Shown in pieces: positions 51,821 through 60,664 of a DNA stretch of 64,000 nt; the first letter of the stretch is position 1; every line of letters begins with the position of its first letter. Below the pieces are notes generated by a model, which was not told the origin of the DNA, did not search any database, and saw only the letters and a program-made list of their open reading frames with translations. The position numbers and the translations under genes are program-made. The stretch is from CAWDLX01 sp963753485 (GTDB lineage: Bacteria > Actinomycetota > Actinomycetes > Mycobacteriales > Micromonosporaceae), in contig CAVWCL010000001.1 in assembly GCA_963753485.1 (NCBI GenBank), forward strand, positions 62,001 to 126,000, given 5' to 3'.

Positions 51821-52497
51821 ATGAACCTCAGCCTACCCAGGTGTCCGCCGCGATCCGATCCGGTGGCGTGCCGGAATTCCTCCGCGACGTGGACCGCATC
51901 GTGGAGGCGCAACAAGCCGCACGCGAAGCCCTCGCTGTGCGTCCTGCTCACAGCCGCGTTCGCCTCGCCGGCGGCGGCCGCAACACCCATCCCGGGCGGT
52001 ACCGACTGCTTCGGCAACATCATCGTCTCGAGCCCGTTCCCGCTGGGCATTGGCAAGAACCTGATATAAGCGGTGCCGGGTCAGACCACGCTCGGCACGA
52101 GCGACGAAACGAAACCGTCGGAACCTCCGGCGATGACTTCATCAATGGCATGGATGGCAACGACACCATCTGTGGCGGAGGTGGGAAGGACACCATCTAC
52201 GGCGACGACGGGTACTCGACCAATGGCCCATACGACGATCTCATCGACGGAGAGGGCGCCGGTGACGTCATCTTCGGCGGTGACGGCAACGATGTCCTCG
52301 GCGGTGTTTCCGGGCCCAATGACCTCTTCGGCGAGGACGGCCATGACATCATCAACGGCGGCCCCGGTGATGACTACATCGTGTGCGCCGGCGGCAACGA
52401 CAACGCCGACGGCGGGACAACCAGCGCGGGTGGCGTGCCCGACAATGACGGGCCGACCAGCGGACACGGTTGCGAGAGCAGGTCCAACATTCCGTAG
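51821..52497 (+). pseudogene. Frame-disrupted secreted RTX-type calcium-binding protein
   Basis: A signal-peptide-like segment (PSLCVLLTAAFASPAAAATP) and the mature start IPGGTDCFGNIIV are in one frame, which stops at 52066. RTX nonapeptide-like repeats (GTSGDDFINGMDGNDTI, GGDGNDVLGG, NGGPGDDYIVCAGGNDNADG) follow in another frame up to the stop at 52497; a short GTS-like segment between appears in the third frame. So two frame changes around 52065-52115 separate export signal and repeats. It may be a decayed gene or contain sequencing errors. The start is uncertain. Confidence 0.55.
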
Positions 52498-52561
52498 CCG
52501 GTGGTCCAACCGTGGTGGCCGGGGCTCCGACGGGACCCGGCCACTTGTCGGCGCCGGCGGC

Positions 52562-52615
52562 GTTAGCAAGGGCACCCGCTTAACGCTTTTGGTTGTAAAG
52601 GGTGCCCTTGCAAAC
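52562..52615. terminator. 54-bp hairpin, copy A, between convergent genes
   Basis: Perfect 12-base stem GCAAGGGCACCC/GGGTGCCCTTGC with a loop containing TTAACGCTTTT. It separates the RTX-like gene from pheT and should terminate both. Its relative at 58841-58894 is in opposite orientation. Confidence 0.85.
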
Positions 52616-52653
52616 GCTGGCAGCGCAGTGCCGGCCCGCGGTCGTTGGGTGGC

Positions 52654-55140
52654 TCACGCCCCGCGAATGATCGCGCCCAGGCGCTGGGTCGCGGCCACCG
52701 CGGCGTCACGGGCGGCGACCGCTTCGTCCGCGGTCAACGTACGGTCGGGTGCCCGGAAGACCAGCTTGTACGCGAGCGACTTGCGTCCGGCGCCGGCCTG
52801 GGCGCCGCGGTAGACGTCGAAGAGACGTACCGACTCCAGCAACTCCCCCGCGCCCTCGGCCAGGGCCGACTCGACATCGGCGGCGGGCACGCCGTCGTCC
52901 ACGACCAGGGCCACGTCGATGAACGCAGGTGGGAAGTTGGACAGATTCGGTGCCGGCGTCAGACCCGGCAGCGGCACCGCATCCAGATCAAGCTCCAGGG
53001 CACAGGTACGGCGGGGCAGGTCGAGGTCGGCACAGACCGCCGGATGCAGTTCGCCGGCATGGCCGACGACAGCTCCGTCCACCGCCACCGCCGCGCACCG
53101 GCCCGGATGCCAGGGCGCCCGGGCGGCCGCGGCCACCCTGATCGCGCCGTGCGGCACCCCGCTGGCGGCCAGCACGTCCAGGGCCGCCTGCACCGCGTCC
53201 GACCAGTCAGCCGCCCGGCCCGGTCCCCACGGCCCGGACCGGTCGACCTCACCGGCGAGCACCGCCGCCACGTGCCACGGTTGGCGGGGCAGGACGGCGT
53301 CCGCGGCGGCCCACTCGTCCGGTCCGGGCGGGCCGGTCACCGCCATCGGCGGCGGCGGCCCCGGCCGGGCGGCTGGCCGGAAGACCAGGCCCTGCTCGAA
53401 CAGCGCGAGGTCGCGCTGGCCCCGCCCGACGTTGCGCCGCAACGCCCCCAGCAGGGGCGGCAGCAGGCTGGTGCGCAGCAGCGGCTCCTCGTCCGAGAGC
53501 GGGTTGGCCAGCCGTACCGCGTCGATCGGCAGGCCGAGGCGGTGCAGCGTCGCCTCGGCCACGAACGGGTAGGAGAGCACCTCGACATAGCCGCGTTCGG
53601 CCAACGTCCGGCCAACCGAGCGCCGGCGACGCTGGCTCGGGGTCAGGCCGTTGCCGGGCGGCGCGACCGGCAGGGTGCTCGGCACCCGCTCGAACCCGTC
53701 CAGCCGGACGACCTCCTCGCTCAGGTCGGCCGGGCCGAGCAGATCCGGCCGCCAACTGGGCGGGCCGACGGTCAGCAGGTCACCGGCGACGCTGACGGTG
53801 CAACCGATCGCTTCGAGCAGTTCGACCACCCGCGTCGGCGGGTAGGTCACCCCGATCAGCCGACTCGGCCGGCTGATCGGCATCGTGATGCTCACCGGCG
53901 GTCCCGGGTAGTCCAGGTCGAGGATCTCCGCGCCGGCGCTCACCGCCGGGCCGCCGTACTCGCGGGCGAGGGCGACCGCGCGGTCGATGGCGACCAGGCA
54001 CAGCTGGCGGTCCACCCCGCGCTCCCACCGCTTGGCCGCCTCGCTGAACAGCCGGTGCCGCCGGGCCGTCCGTCCGACCATGGTCGGATCCCAGTGCGCA
54101 GCCTCGAACAGGACAGCGGTCGTGGTCCCCGGCGCCACCTCGGAGACCTCACCGCCCATGACCGCGGCGAGCGAGATCGGACCGGTGTCATCGCAGATCA
54201 CCATGTCCTCGGCGGCCAGGATCCGCTCGACACCGTCCAACGTGGTCAGTCGCTCACCGGCCGAGGCCCGCCGGATGACGAGGTCCCCCCGGATGCGCTC
54301 GGCGTCGAACGCGTGCATCGGCTGGCCCAGCTCGAGCATCACGTAGTTGGTGATATCAATGGCCAGGCCCAGGGTACGGATACCGGCGGTGAGCAGGCGC
54401 CGGCGCATCCACCCCGGTGTGGGCGCGTGCGGGTCCAGACCGCGCACGACCCGGGCCGCGAACCGGTCGCAGCCCGCCTGGTCGACGACGGTGACCGGCC
54501 AGGGCGGGGTCGCGGTGGCCCCGGGCGCCGGAGCCGCCCCGGGATCGGTGAAGGCGCCGCCGTAAGCGTGGCCGAGCTCCCGGGCCAGGCCGCGCACCGA
54601 CATCTGATAGCCGCGGTCCGGGGTGATCTCGGCCTCCACCACGATGTCGTCGAGGCCGACCCAGGGGCGCGCGTCCTGTCCCGGCACCGCATCGCAGTCC
54701 GGGCCGAGCACGATGATTCCACTGTGGTCATCGCCGATGCCGAGTTCTCGCGCCGAACAGATCATGCCGCGCGAGGTGTGACCGTACGTCTTACGGGCGC
54801 CGATATGCACCCCGCCCGGCAGGACGCCGCCGGGCAGGATCACCACGACCAGGTCTCCGGGCACGAAGTTGGTGGCGCCGCAGACGATCTCCTGCGGCTT
54901 GCCGGTCCGGTTGGCCCGACCGACGTCGACGGTGCAGAACCGGATCGGCTTCTTGAACTCGGACAGCTCCGAGACCGTGAGCACCCGGCCGACGACCAGC
55001 GACCCAGCGACCGCCGAGCGCTGGTCCACGATGGACTCGACCGCGATGCCGAGGTTGTTCAGGGCCGCGTCCAGCGACTCGGCGGTGACGTCGGCTGGCA
55101 ACTCGACGTGCTCGCGCAGCCAGGAGAGCCCGACCCGCAT
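52654..55140 (-). CDS. pheT: Phenylalanyl-tRNA synthetase beta subunit
   Basis: The 828-residue beta subunit. The N-terminal B1 domain and tRNA-binding EMAP-like fold (VVGRVLTVSELSEFKKPIRF, then VVVILPGGVLPGG) come first, B3/B4 editing region next (WVGLDDIVVEAEITPDRGYQ begins it), then B5 and the catalytic-like core, and a C-terminal FDX-ACB anticodon-binding domain (SNFPPAFIDVALVVDDGVPA). It begins one base after pheS, as usual. Confidence 0.97.
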   Translation of the reverse strand: MRVGLSWLREHVELPADVTAESLDAALNNLGIAVESIVDQRSAVAGSLVVGRVLTVSELSEFKKPIRFCTVDVGRANRTGKPQEIVCGATNFVPGDLVVVILPGGVLPGGVHIGARKTYGHTSRGMICSARELGIGDDHSGIIVLGPDCDAVPGQDARPWVGLDDIVVEAEITPDRGYQMSVRGLARELGHAYGGAFTDPGAAPAPGATATPPWPVTVVDQAGCDRFAARVVRGLDPHAPTPGWMRRRLLTAGIRTLGLAIDITNYVMLELGQPMHAFDAERIRGDLVIRRASAGERLTTLDGVERILAAEDMVICDDTGPISLAAVMGGEVSEVAPGTTTAVLFEAAHWDPTMVGRTARRHRLFSEAAKRWERGVDRQLCLVAIDRAVALAREYGGPAVSAGAEILDLDYPGPPVSITMPISRPSRLIGVTYPPTRVVELLEAIGCTVSVAGDLLTVGPPSWRPDLLGPADLSEEVVRLDGFERVPSTLPVAPPGNGLTPSQRRRRSVGRTLAERGYVEVLSYPFVAEATLHRLGLPIDAVRLANPLSDEEPLLRTSLLPPLLGALRRNVGRGQRDLALFEQGLVFRPAARPGPPPPMAVTGPPGPDEWAAADAVLPRQPWHVAAVLAGEVDRSGPWGPGRAADWSDAVQAALDVLAASGVPHGAIRVAAAARAPWHPGRCAAVAVDGAVVGHAGELHPAVCADLDLPRRTCALELDLDAVPLPGLTPAPNLSNFPPAFIDVALVVDDGVPAADVESALAEGAGELLESVRLFDVYRGAQAGAGRKSLAYKLVFRAPDRTLTADEAVAARDAAVAATQRLGAIIRGA

Positions 55141-55141
55141 C

Positions 55142-56227
55142 TCAGTGCACCTCCATGCCGAACGCGTGGCTGAACCGCACGTCGCCCTCGATCATCTCGC
55201 GCATGTCGCTCAAACCGTTGCGGAACATCAGGGTCCGTTCGATGCCCATACCGAAGGCGAACCCGGAGTAGACGTCGGGGTCGATGCCGCAGGCCCGCAG
55301 GACGTTCGGGTTCACCATGCCGCAGCCGCCCCACTCCACCCACTGCGGCCCGTCGCGATGCTCGGCGAACCAGACGTCGAACTCGGCCGAGGGTTCGGTG
55401 AACGGGAAGTAGTGTGGCCGCCACCGCGTACGCGCCTGGGGGCCGAACATAGCTCGGGCGAAGTGGTCCAGGGTGCCCTTGAGATGGGCCATGGTGATGC
55501 CCTTGTCGACCACCAGACCCTCGACCTGGTGGAAGACGGGCGAGTGGGTGGCGTCGAGCTCGTCGGTGCGGTAGACCCGGCCCGGCACGATCACGTAGAT
55601 CGGTGGCTCCCGCTCGAGCATCGTGCGGGCCTGCACCGGCGAGGTGTGCGTGCGCAGCACCAGCCCCGACCCGGTGGCGTCGCCGTCGGGTCCGGCGATC
55701 CAGAACGTGTCCATGAGCCCGCGGGCCGGGTGGTCGGCCGGGATGTTGAGCGCGTCGAAGTTCGTCCACTCCAGTTCCAGCTCCGGACCCTCGGCCACCT
55801 CGTAGCCCATGCCGACGAACAGATCGCCGATGCGCTCCATCAGCGTGGTCAGCGGGTGGCGGGCGCCGCGGGGCCGGCGGTCGGCGACCAGGGTGACATC
55901 GACCGCCTCCTCCGCCAGCACCCGGCGGGCCCGATCGGCCGCCACTTCGGCGATGCGGGCGTCGAACGCGGACTGGATCGCGGCCCGGGCCTCGTTCACG
56001 CGTCGGCCGGCGTCGGCCTTGGCCTTCGGCGGCAGCGCGCCGATCTCGCGCCGCGCCAACGACACCGGCGAACGGTCGCCGAGATGCGGCGGCTTCGCCG
56101 CGGCCAGGGCGTCGACGTCATCGGCGGCGGCGAACGCCTTCTGGGCCTGCGTGACCGCGTCGTCCAGGGTTGCCTGGTCGAGCAGGGCCACCTGCTTAGG
56201 GTCGTACGGATCGTTGCGGTAGCTCAT
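55142..56227 (-). CDS. pheS: Phenylalanyl-tRNA synthetase alpha subunit
   Basis: Class II catalytic subunit, 361 residues. An N-terminal coiled coil precedes the core, with motif 2 ending ARTRWRPHYFPFTEPSAE and motif 3 in GFAFGMGIERTLM. Motif 1 is near HPLTTLMERIGDLFVGMGYE. ATG at 56227 starts the family sequence MSYRNDPYDPKQ, with GGAGGA upstream; another ATG lies 21 bases before. No T-box or leader peptide was recognised. Confidence 0.97.
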   Translation of the reverse strand: MSYRNDPYDPKQVALLDQATLDDAVTQAQKAFAAADDVDALAAAKPPHLGDRSPVSLARREIGALPPKAKADAGRRVNEARAAIQSAFDARIAEVAADRARRVLAEEAVDVTLVADRRPRGARHPLTTLMERIGDLFVGMGYEVAEGPELELEWTNFDALNIPADHPARGLMDTFWIAGPDGDATGSGLVLRTHTSPVQARTMLEREPPIYVIVPGRVYRTDELDATHSPVFHQVEGLVVDKGITMAHLKGTLDHFARAMFGPQARTRWRPHYFPFTEPSAEFDVWFAEHRDGPQWVEWGGCGMVNPNVLRACGIDPDVYSGFAFGMGIERTLMFRNGLSDMREMIEGDVRFSHAFGMEVH

Positions 56228-56346
56228 GGCGTGCGGGTCCTCCGGCATCGACGGGGGGAAGTGTACGAACGCGCGGCAGTGCCGCTGCCCGCCGGTGAGG
56301 TCGCGAACCGAGTCGTCAGCTCTGCGGCCCGCCGCCGGCGGGCCTG

Positions 56347-57243
56347 CTAAACGAGTGGACGCTCATGGGAGGACTCCTCGGTCTCGCCGGCGGCAACGCG
56401 GCTCGCCGGCGCGTGGTGTGCTCTCGCCGAAGCGTACAGGCACACCGCAGCAGCCGCCGCGAGGTTGAGGCTCTCGGCGTGCCCGTGGATCGTGACCCGG
56501 ACCCGGGCGTCGCCGAGGCCGGCCAGCGATCCCGGCAGCCCGTGCGCCTCCGACCCGAAGAGCCATGCAGTCGGCGCGGCCAGCGCGCCGGTGCCGTCCA
56601 GCTCATCCAGATCGGTCGGCCCATGCGCGTCGGCGGCGAGCACCCGCAGCCCGCCGGCGTGCAGGGCAGCGACCGCGGCCGCCGCGTCCACGCCGCGGAC
56701 CAGGTCCACATGGAACAGACTGCCGGCACTAGCCCGCACACATTTGCCGTTGTACGGGTCGACAGTGCCCTCAGGGAAGATGACCCCGTCGGCGCCGGCG
56801 GCGTCCGCCGTACGCAGCACCGTACCGGCATTGCCGGGGTCGGCGATGCCGGCAAGCAGGGCGACCAAACGCGGCGACCGGCTCACCAGCTCAGCGACGT
56901 CGCGGTGGTGGATGTGCCGGCACACGGCGACCGGACCCTGCGGCGTCACCGTGTCGGTGAGCGCCGCCAGTGCCGCCCCAGTCACCGGCCAGACCGCGGC
57001 CCCGGCCGCGTGCGCCGCTTCGACGAGGTCCCGATGGCGCCCGTACCCGTCGACGGTCCCGAACAGCTCGACCACGCACCCGCGTCCGAGGGCCTCCCGG
57101 ACCGCGGGTGGCCCTTCGGCCAGGAACAGCCCGTCGGCATCGCGATGGCGCCGCCGCAGCAGCCGCCGGGCCGCCACCACCCGCGGCGACTTGGCGGTGA
57201 ACGGGTCCGCCCCCGGCCGCGACAGCCGCATCACGTCGCTCAC
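56347..57243 (-). CDS. SpoU-family RNA 2'-O-methyltransferase
   Basis: A 298-residue TrmH/SpoU (SPOUT) methyltransferase modifying rRNA or tRNA. An N-terminal substrate-binding domain (KSPRVVAARRLLRRRHRDADGLFLAEGP) is followed by the trefoil-knot core: ALLAGIADPGNAGTVLRTAD, then WLFGSEAHGLP and VTIHGHAESLNLAAAAAV. GTG at 57243 with AGGAG upstream is chosen. It sits between rplT and pheS, its standard actinobacterial place. Confidence 0.93.
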   Translation of the reverse strand: MSDVMRLSRPGADPFTAKSPRVVAARRLLRRRHRDADGLFLAEGPPAVREALGRGCVVELFGTVDGYGRHRDLVEAAHAAGAAVWPVTGAALAALTDTVTPQGPVAVCRHIHHRDVAELVSRSPRLVALLAGIADPGNAGTVLRTADAAGADGVIFPEGTVDPYNGKCVRASAGSLFHVDLVRGVDAAAAVAALHAGGLRVLAADAHGPTDLDELDGTGALAAPTAWLFGSEAHGLPGSLAGLGDARVRVTIHGHAESLNLAAAAAVCLYASARAHHAPASRVAAGETEESSHERPLV

Positions 57244-57271
57244 CCTGGCTCCTGCGTCCAGGAGAGCGTCG

Positions 57272-57637
57272 TCAGGCCGCCGCCGGCAGAGCTGCCCGGG
57301 CGGCGGCGACGATGCCGGCGAACGCGGTCTCGTCGGTGACCGCGAGGTCGGCGAGAATCTTGCGGTCAACCTCGATGCCGGCCAGGCGTAGGCCCTGGAT
57401 GAGCCGGTTGTAGGTCATGCCGTTGGCCCGGGCGGCGGCGTTGATCCGTGTGATCCACAGTTGGCGGAAGTCGCCCTTGCGATCGCGGCGGTCCCGGTAG
57501 GCGTACTGCATGGAGTGCAGCATCTGTTCTTTGGCCTTGCGGTACAGGCGCGAGCGCTGCCCGCGGTAGCCGCTCGCGCCTTCCAGGATCGTCCGGCGCT
57601 TCTTGTGGGCATTAATCGCCCGCTTGACGCGTGCCAC
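57272..57637 (-). CDS. rplT: Ribosomal protein bL20
   Basis: L20 (121 residues, GTG start), binding 23S rRNA early in 50S assembly. MARVKRAINAHKKRRTILEGASGYRG is diagnostic. In the infC-rpmI-rplT operon; in other bacteria L20 represses this operon. Confidence 0.98.
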   Translation of the reverse strand: MARVKRAINAHKKRRTILEGASGYRGQRSRLYRKAKEQMLHSMQYAYRDRRDRKGDFRQLWITRINAAARANGMTYNRLIQGLRLAGIEVDRKILADLAVTDETAFAGIVAAARAALPAAA

Positions 57638-57676
57638 GTCGTCACTCCTCGTCGTCGGGTCGGTGCGTGCCGCGCG

Positions 57677-57871
57677 TCAGCGGCCCAGCAGCTTCTTCAC
57701 ACGCTTACGGTCGGCCGCGGAGACCTCAACAGTCCCGGTGAGCCGGCGGGTCTCGCGGGAGGACTTCACCTCGAGCCGGTGCCGCTTTCCGGCCTGCTCG
57801 ACGCGCAACTTTCCGCTGCCGGTCACGCGGGCCCGCTTGCCCATACCGGTGTGGCTCTTCATCTTCGGCAT
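57677..57871 (-). CDS. rpmI: Ribosomal protein bL35
   Basis: L35 (64 residues), basic, MPKMKSHTGMGKRARVTGSG. Between infC and rplT as in most bacteria. Confidence 0.98.
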   Translation of the reverse strand: MPKMKSHTGMGKRARVTGSGKLRVEQAGKRHRLEVKSSRETRRLTGTVEVSAADRKRVKKLLGR

Positions 57872-57886
57872 CGTCGGTGCTCTCCC

Positions 57887-58513
57887 CTAGTGTTCGACCG
57901 GCCCGGCGCCATCCGGTGCGGCCGTCTCCGCGCCGCCGGCCTCGCCACCGATCCCCTCGGCCTCGTCGCCCCGGAGCTTGGGCCCGCCGCGGGCGGGCTT
58001 GCTGGTCCGATGGGGTGCGATGACCATAATCATGTTGCGGCCGTCCTGCTTCGGCGCGGCCTCCACGTACCCGAGCTCGGTGATCTCTTCCTCAAGTCGG
58101 CGCAGCAGCCGGTACCCCAGCTCGGGGCGGCTCTGCTCGCGACCGCGGAACATGATCGTTACCTTGACCTTGTCACCCGCCCGCAGGAACCGCACCACGT
58201 GGCCCTTCTTGGTCTCGTAGTCGTGCGGGTCGATCTTCGGGCGGAGCTTCATCTCCTTGATGACGGTTTGCTGCTGGTTGCGCCGTGCCTCCCGGGCCTT
58301 GATGTCGCTCTCGTACTTGAACTTGCCGAAGTCCATGAGCTTGCAGACGGGTGGCCGCGCCATCGGCGCCACCTCGACCAGATCCAGGTCCACGTCGGCG
58401 GCCAACTGCAGAGCGCGCTCGATGGGCACCACGCCCACCTGTTCACCCTCCGGGCCGACCAGCCGTACCTCACGCGCGCGAATCTGCTCGTTGACGCGAT
58501 GCTCGACGCTGAT
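57887..58513 (-). CDS. infC: Translation initiation factor IF-3
   Basis: IF-3, 208 residues, keeping 30S subunits free and proofreading start codons. The N-domain (NEQIRAREVRLVGPEGEQVGV) and C-domain (HDYETKKGHVVRFL, FRGREQSRPELGYRLLRRL) are complete, with a Gly/Ala-rich tail of about 35 residues. The conserved start coincides with AUC at 58513-58511, five bases after GAGGAGG; no AUG or GUG is available there. A rare start of this kind lets IF-3 repress its own synthesis. A TTG at 58603 is the only alternative and would translate the leader hairpin. Confidence 0.93.
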   Translation of the reverse strand: MSVEHRVNEQIRAREVRLVGPEGEQVGVVPIERALQLAADVDLDLVEVAPMARPPVCKLMDFGKFKYESDIKAREARRNQQQTVIKEMKLRPKIDPHDYETKKGHVVRFLRAGDKVKVTIMFRGREQSRPELGYRLLRRLEEEITELGYVEAAPKQDGRNMIMVIAPHRTSKPARGGPKLRGDEAEGIGGEAGGAETAAPDGAGPVEH

Positions 58514-58840
58514 GGGACCTCCTCGAGTCCGACCTCGCCAGCCCGCCCCTGCGGGCCGGTGCGTACCGCCCCAGGGCACCACCGGCGGCAGCGCCTCGCC
58601 CAAGCAGAAGGCCCCGGCGCATGCCAGGGCCCGCTCGACCGGTCGGCGCAGCCGCGCTTTCGCACGCCGGACCTCGGCCCGGCCGGACGCTGACCGGACC
58701 CGGCAGCCTGGTGTGGCGGCTCGGGTGGGAGCGGGTGCTCCGCTTCAGAACACCGCGCAGCGCGCGATGCGGTCGACGGCGCCAGCGTAGCAGAGCGCGG
58801 CATCGGCGACCAATTCGGGCACAACTCCCCCTGCGGGCGC
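58514..58840 (-). promoter_or_regulatory. infC leader with attenuator-like hairpin
   Basis: No gene found. At 58610-58631 the minus strand forms GGCCCTGGC-ATGC-GCCGGGGCC, a nine-pair stem followed by TTCTGC, resembling an attenuator about 100 bases before infC. Promoter elements are not clear. Confidence 0.45.
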
Positions 58841-58894
58841 GTTGGCAGGGGCACCCTCCTATACGGAAAGCGATAAAAGGGTGCCCTTCCTAAC
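58841..58894. terminator. 54-bp hairpin, copy B
   Basis: Stem GGGCACCCT/AGGGTGCCC with a loop containing GGAAAGCGATAAA, the reverse complement style of copy A at 52562-52615. Lies just past the PH-domain gene stop. Confidence 0.8.
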
Positions 58895-58904
58895 CGCCAG
58901 GTAG

Positions 58905-59357
58905 TCAGGCGGGGTGGGCGTCGGCGAGGAGTGCACGCAGCGCACGCACTCCGGCCACCGCGTAGTCCTTGTCGGTCGCCTGGACCGCCATCACCGCGAC
59001 CACGTCGTCGTCCATCAGCTCCAGACTGGCCCACGAGTTGCCCCGGTCGAAGCGGACCGCCCGCACGATGGTCCACGGCAGGTCGTAGCCGCCGATCACG
59101 TTGGTCACCCGGATGTGCTCACCGTCGGCCACCACCTTCGGCCTGGTGAACAGCAGGATGCCGGCGGCCACCAGCAACCCCAGCACCACCATCGCGAACT
59201 GATCGCTGCGCTGGAAGACGGCACCGTCGGACTCGCCGGTCGGGCCGGTCAGCGCGGTGGCGAGCACCGCGAAGATGGCGACCACCGTCGGCGCCAGCAC
59301 CCAGCACACCCTGCGGATCTTGCGTGGGCGCAGGGTCACCACCGGCGGGCTCGTCAC
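58905..59357 (-). CDS. PH-domain-like membrane protein
   Basis: A 150-residue protein with two membrane helices (WVLAPTVVAIFAVLATAL and FAMVVLGLLVAAGILLF) and a C-terminal domain, RPKVVADGEHIRVTNVIGGYDLPWTIVRAVRF, of the bacterial PH (bPH) type. GTG at 59357 is chosen; the upstream frame is Arg/Gly-rich. Such genes often lie between rib and his genes in related actinomycetes. Function unknown. Confidence 0.75.
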   Translation of the reverse strand: MTSPPVVTLRPRKIRRVCWVLAPTVVAIFAVLATALTGPTGESDGAVFQRSDQFAMVVLGLLVAAGILLFTRPKVVADGEHIRVTNVIGGYDLPWTIVRAVRFDRGNSWASLELMDDDVVAVMAVQATDKDYAVAGVRALRALLADAHPA

Positions 59358-59421
59358 CCGCCCGATTCTGCCACTGCCGGCGCGTCCTCCCGCGGGCCGC
59401 CGCACACCGCCGGCCAGGTCG

Positions 59422-59637
59422 CTACCCGAATCGGCGCGGGCCCTTGGCGTACATCAGGTAGAGCATCGGGCCGATGGGGAACGACAGCACGATGATCAGC
59501 GCCCAGGTGTTGCGGTTGAAGTGGCGCAGGTCCCGATCACTGGTCTGAGCCAGATCGGCCAGGCATCGCCGGTCGAACCAGACGATCGGAATCAGGATGG
59601 CCACGACACTGATCAGCGCTACCGTCGTGGTGCTCAT
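59422..59637 (-). CDS. PLDc_N-type small membrane protein
   Basis: A 71-residue protein with two membrane helices around a polar turn (WFDRRCLADLAQTSDRDLRH) and the PLDc_N-style ending NTWALIIVLSFPIGPMLYLM. The ATG follows GGGGAGGCGACG. The 21-base segment with this ribosome site is duplicated 35 bases upstream. Function unknown. Confidence 0.8.
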   Translation of the reverse strand: MSTTTVALISVVAILIPIVWFDRRCLADLAQTSDRDLRHFNRNTWALIIVLSFPIGPMLYLMYAKGPRRFG

Positions 59638-59693
59638 CGTCGCCTCCCCACGGTGCGGCCGATTTCCAGCGTCGTCGCCTCCCCACGGTGCGG
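59638..59693 (-). repeat. 21-bp direct repeat containing a ribosome binding site
   Basis: Two identical 21-bp copies (59638-59658, 59673-59693), the inner one carrying the Shine-Dalgarno sequence of the PLDc_N gene. Confidence 0.85.
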
Positions 59694-59781
59694 GTGACGT
59701 CCAGCCTGGTGCCCGGCGCGGTCCAGGGTACTCAGCCGGCTCGCTGCCCACCGCCGGCGGGGCCACGGGCGTACCAGCGAG

Positions 59782-60627
59782 CTAGAGCCGGCAGGCGTGC
59801 ACGTCGGTGACGAGGATCGCGCGGGCGCCGACGTCGTACAGCAGGTCCATGATCTTGTGTACGTCGACCCGGAGCACCATCGCCTGCACCGCCACCCAGC
59901 CCTCGCGGTGCAGGGCGGAGATCGTGGGCGACTCGATGCCGGGCGTGAGCGCGACCGCATCGTCGAGCTGGTCCGCCCGCACGTCGTAGGCGATCATCAC
60001 GTAGCGCCGGGCCACCAGGACGCCCTGCAGCCGGCGTACCAGTTGGGCCACGGCGCCGTTGCTGGCCGCGCCGGCCGCCCGGATGAGGACCGCACTGGAG
60101 TGCAGGATCGCTTCGCCGACCGGCTCCAGCCCGGCCTGGCGCAGGGTCGCACCCGTGTCGACGACATCGCCGATCACGTCGGCCAGGCCGAGCCCGATCG
60201 CGTTCTCCACTGCGCCGTCGAGGCGGATCACGCGGGCGTGCACCCCCAACCCGGCGAGGTGGCGGGTGACCACGCCCGGGTATGCCGTGGCGATGCGGGC
60301 ACCGGCGAACTCGGCCGCCGAGGCGAACCGGCCCGGCTGGGCGGCGAAGCGGAAGCTCGACCCGCCGAAGTCGAGGTCGAGCACCTCGTCGACGGGCGCC
60401 CCGGCATCGATCAGCAGATCCCGGCCGGTGATGCCCAGGTCGAGGTCGCCGGAGGCGACGTAGGTGGCGATGTCGCGGGGGCGCAGGTAGAAGAAGTCGA
60501 CCCCGCTCTCGGCGTCCCGGCAGGTGAGGTCGGTGTCGTCGGCGCGCTGGCGGTAACCCGCCTCGCGCAGCATGTCGGCGGCGGCCGGGGCGAGGCCGCC
60601 CTTGTTGGGAACGGCGAGACGAAGCAT
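59782..60627 (-). CDS. hisG: ATP phosphoribosyltransferase (long form)
   Basis: First enzyme of histidine synthesis, 281 residues, long form with a C-terminal regulatory domain that binds histidine (about 210-281, VMIAYDVRADQLDDAVALTPG). LRLAVPNKGGLAPAA, GDLDLGITGRDLL and the PRPP site ADVIGDVVDTGATLRQAGL are present. Follows hisE by 37 bases, in the usual hisE-hisG order. Confidence 0.97.
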   Translation of the reverse strand: MLRLAVPNKGGLAPAAADMLREAGYRQRADDTDLTCRDAESGVDFFYLRPRDIATYVASGDLDLGITGRDLLIDAGAPVDEVLDLDFGGSSFRFAAQPGRFASAAEFAGARIATAYPGVVTRHLAGLGVHARVIRLDGAVENAIGLGLADVIGDVVDTGATLRQAGLEPVGEAILHSSAVLIRAAGAASNGAVAQLVRRLQGVLVARRYVMIAYDVRADQLDDAVALTPGIESPTISALHREGWVAVQAMVLRVDVHKIMDLLYDVGARAILVTDVHACRL

Positions 60628-60664
60628 GGTCGAACTCCTGGGCTCGGGCGGGACGGGACCGGCC

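Noticed and set aside
43795..52653. Prophage, integrative element or insertion sequence in the accessory block
   Set aside because: No integrase, transposase, terminal repeats or tRNA junction could be found, so only a neutral accessory-block description is given.
52645..55173. 842-codon plus-strand frame opposite pheT
   Set aside because: Shadow of pheT codons, low-complexity Arg/Gly/His-rich protein with no motif.
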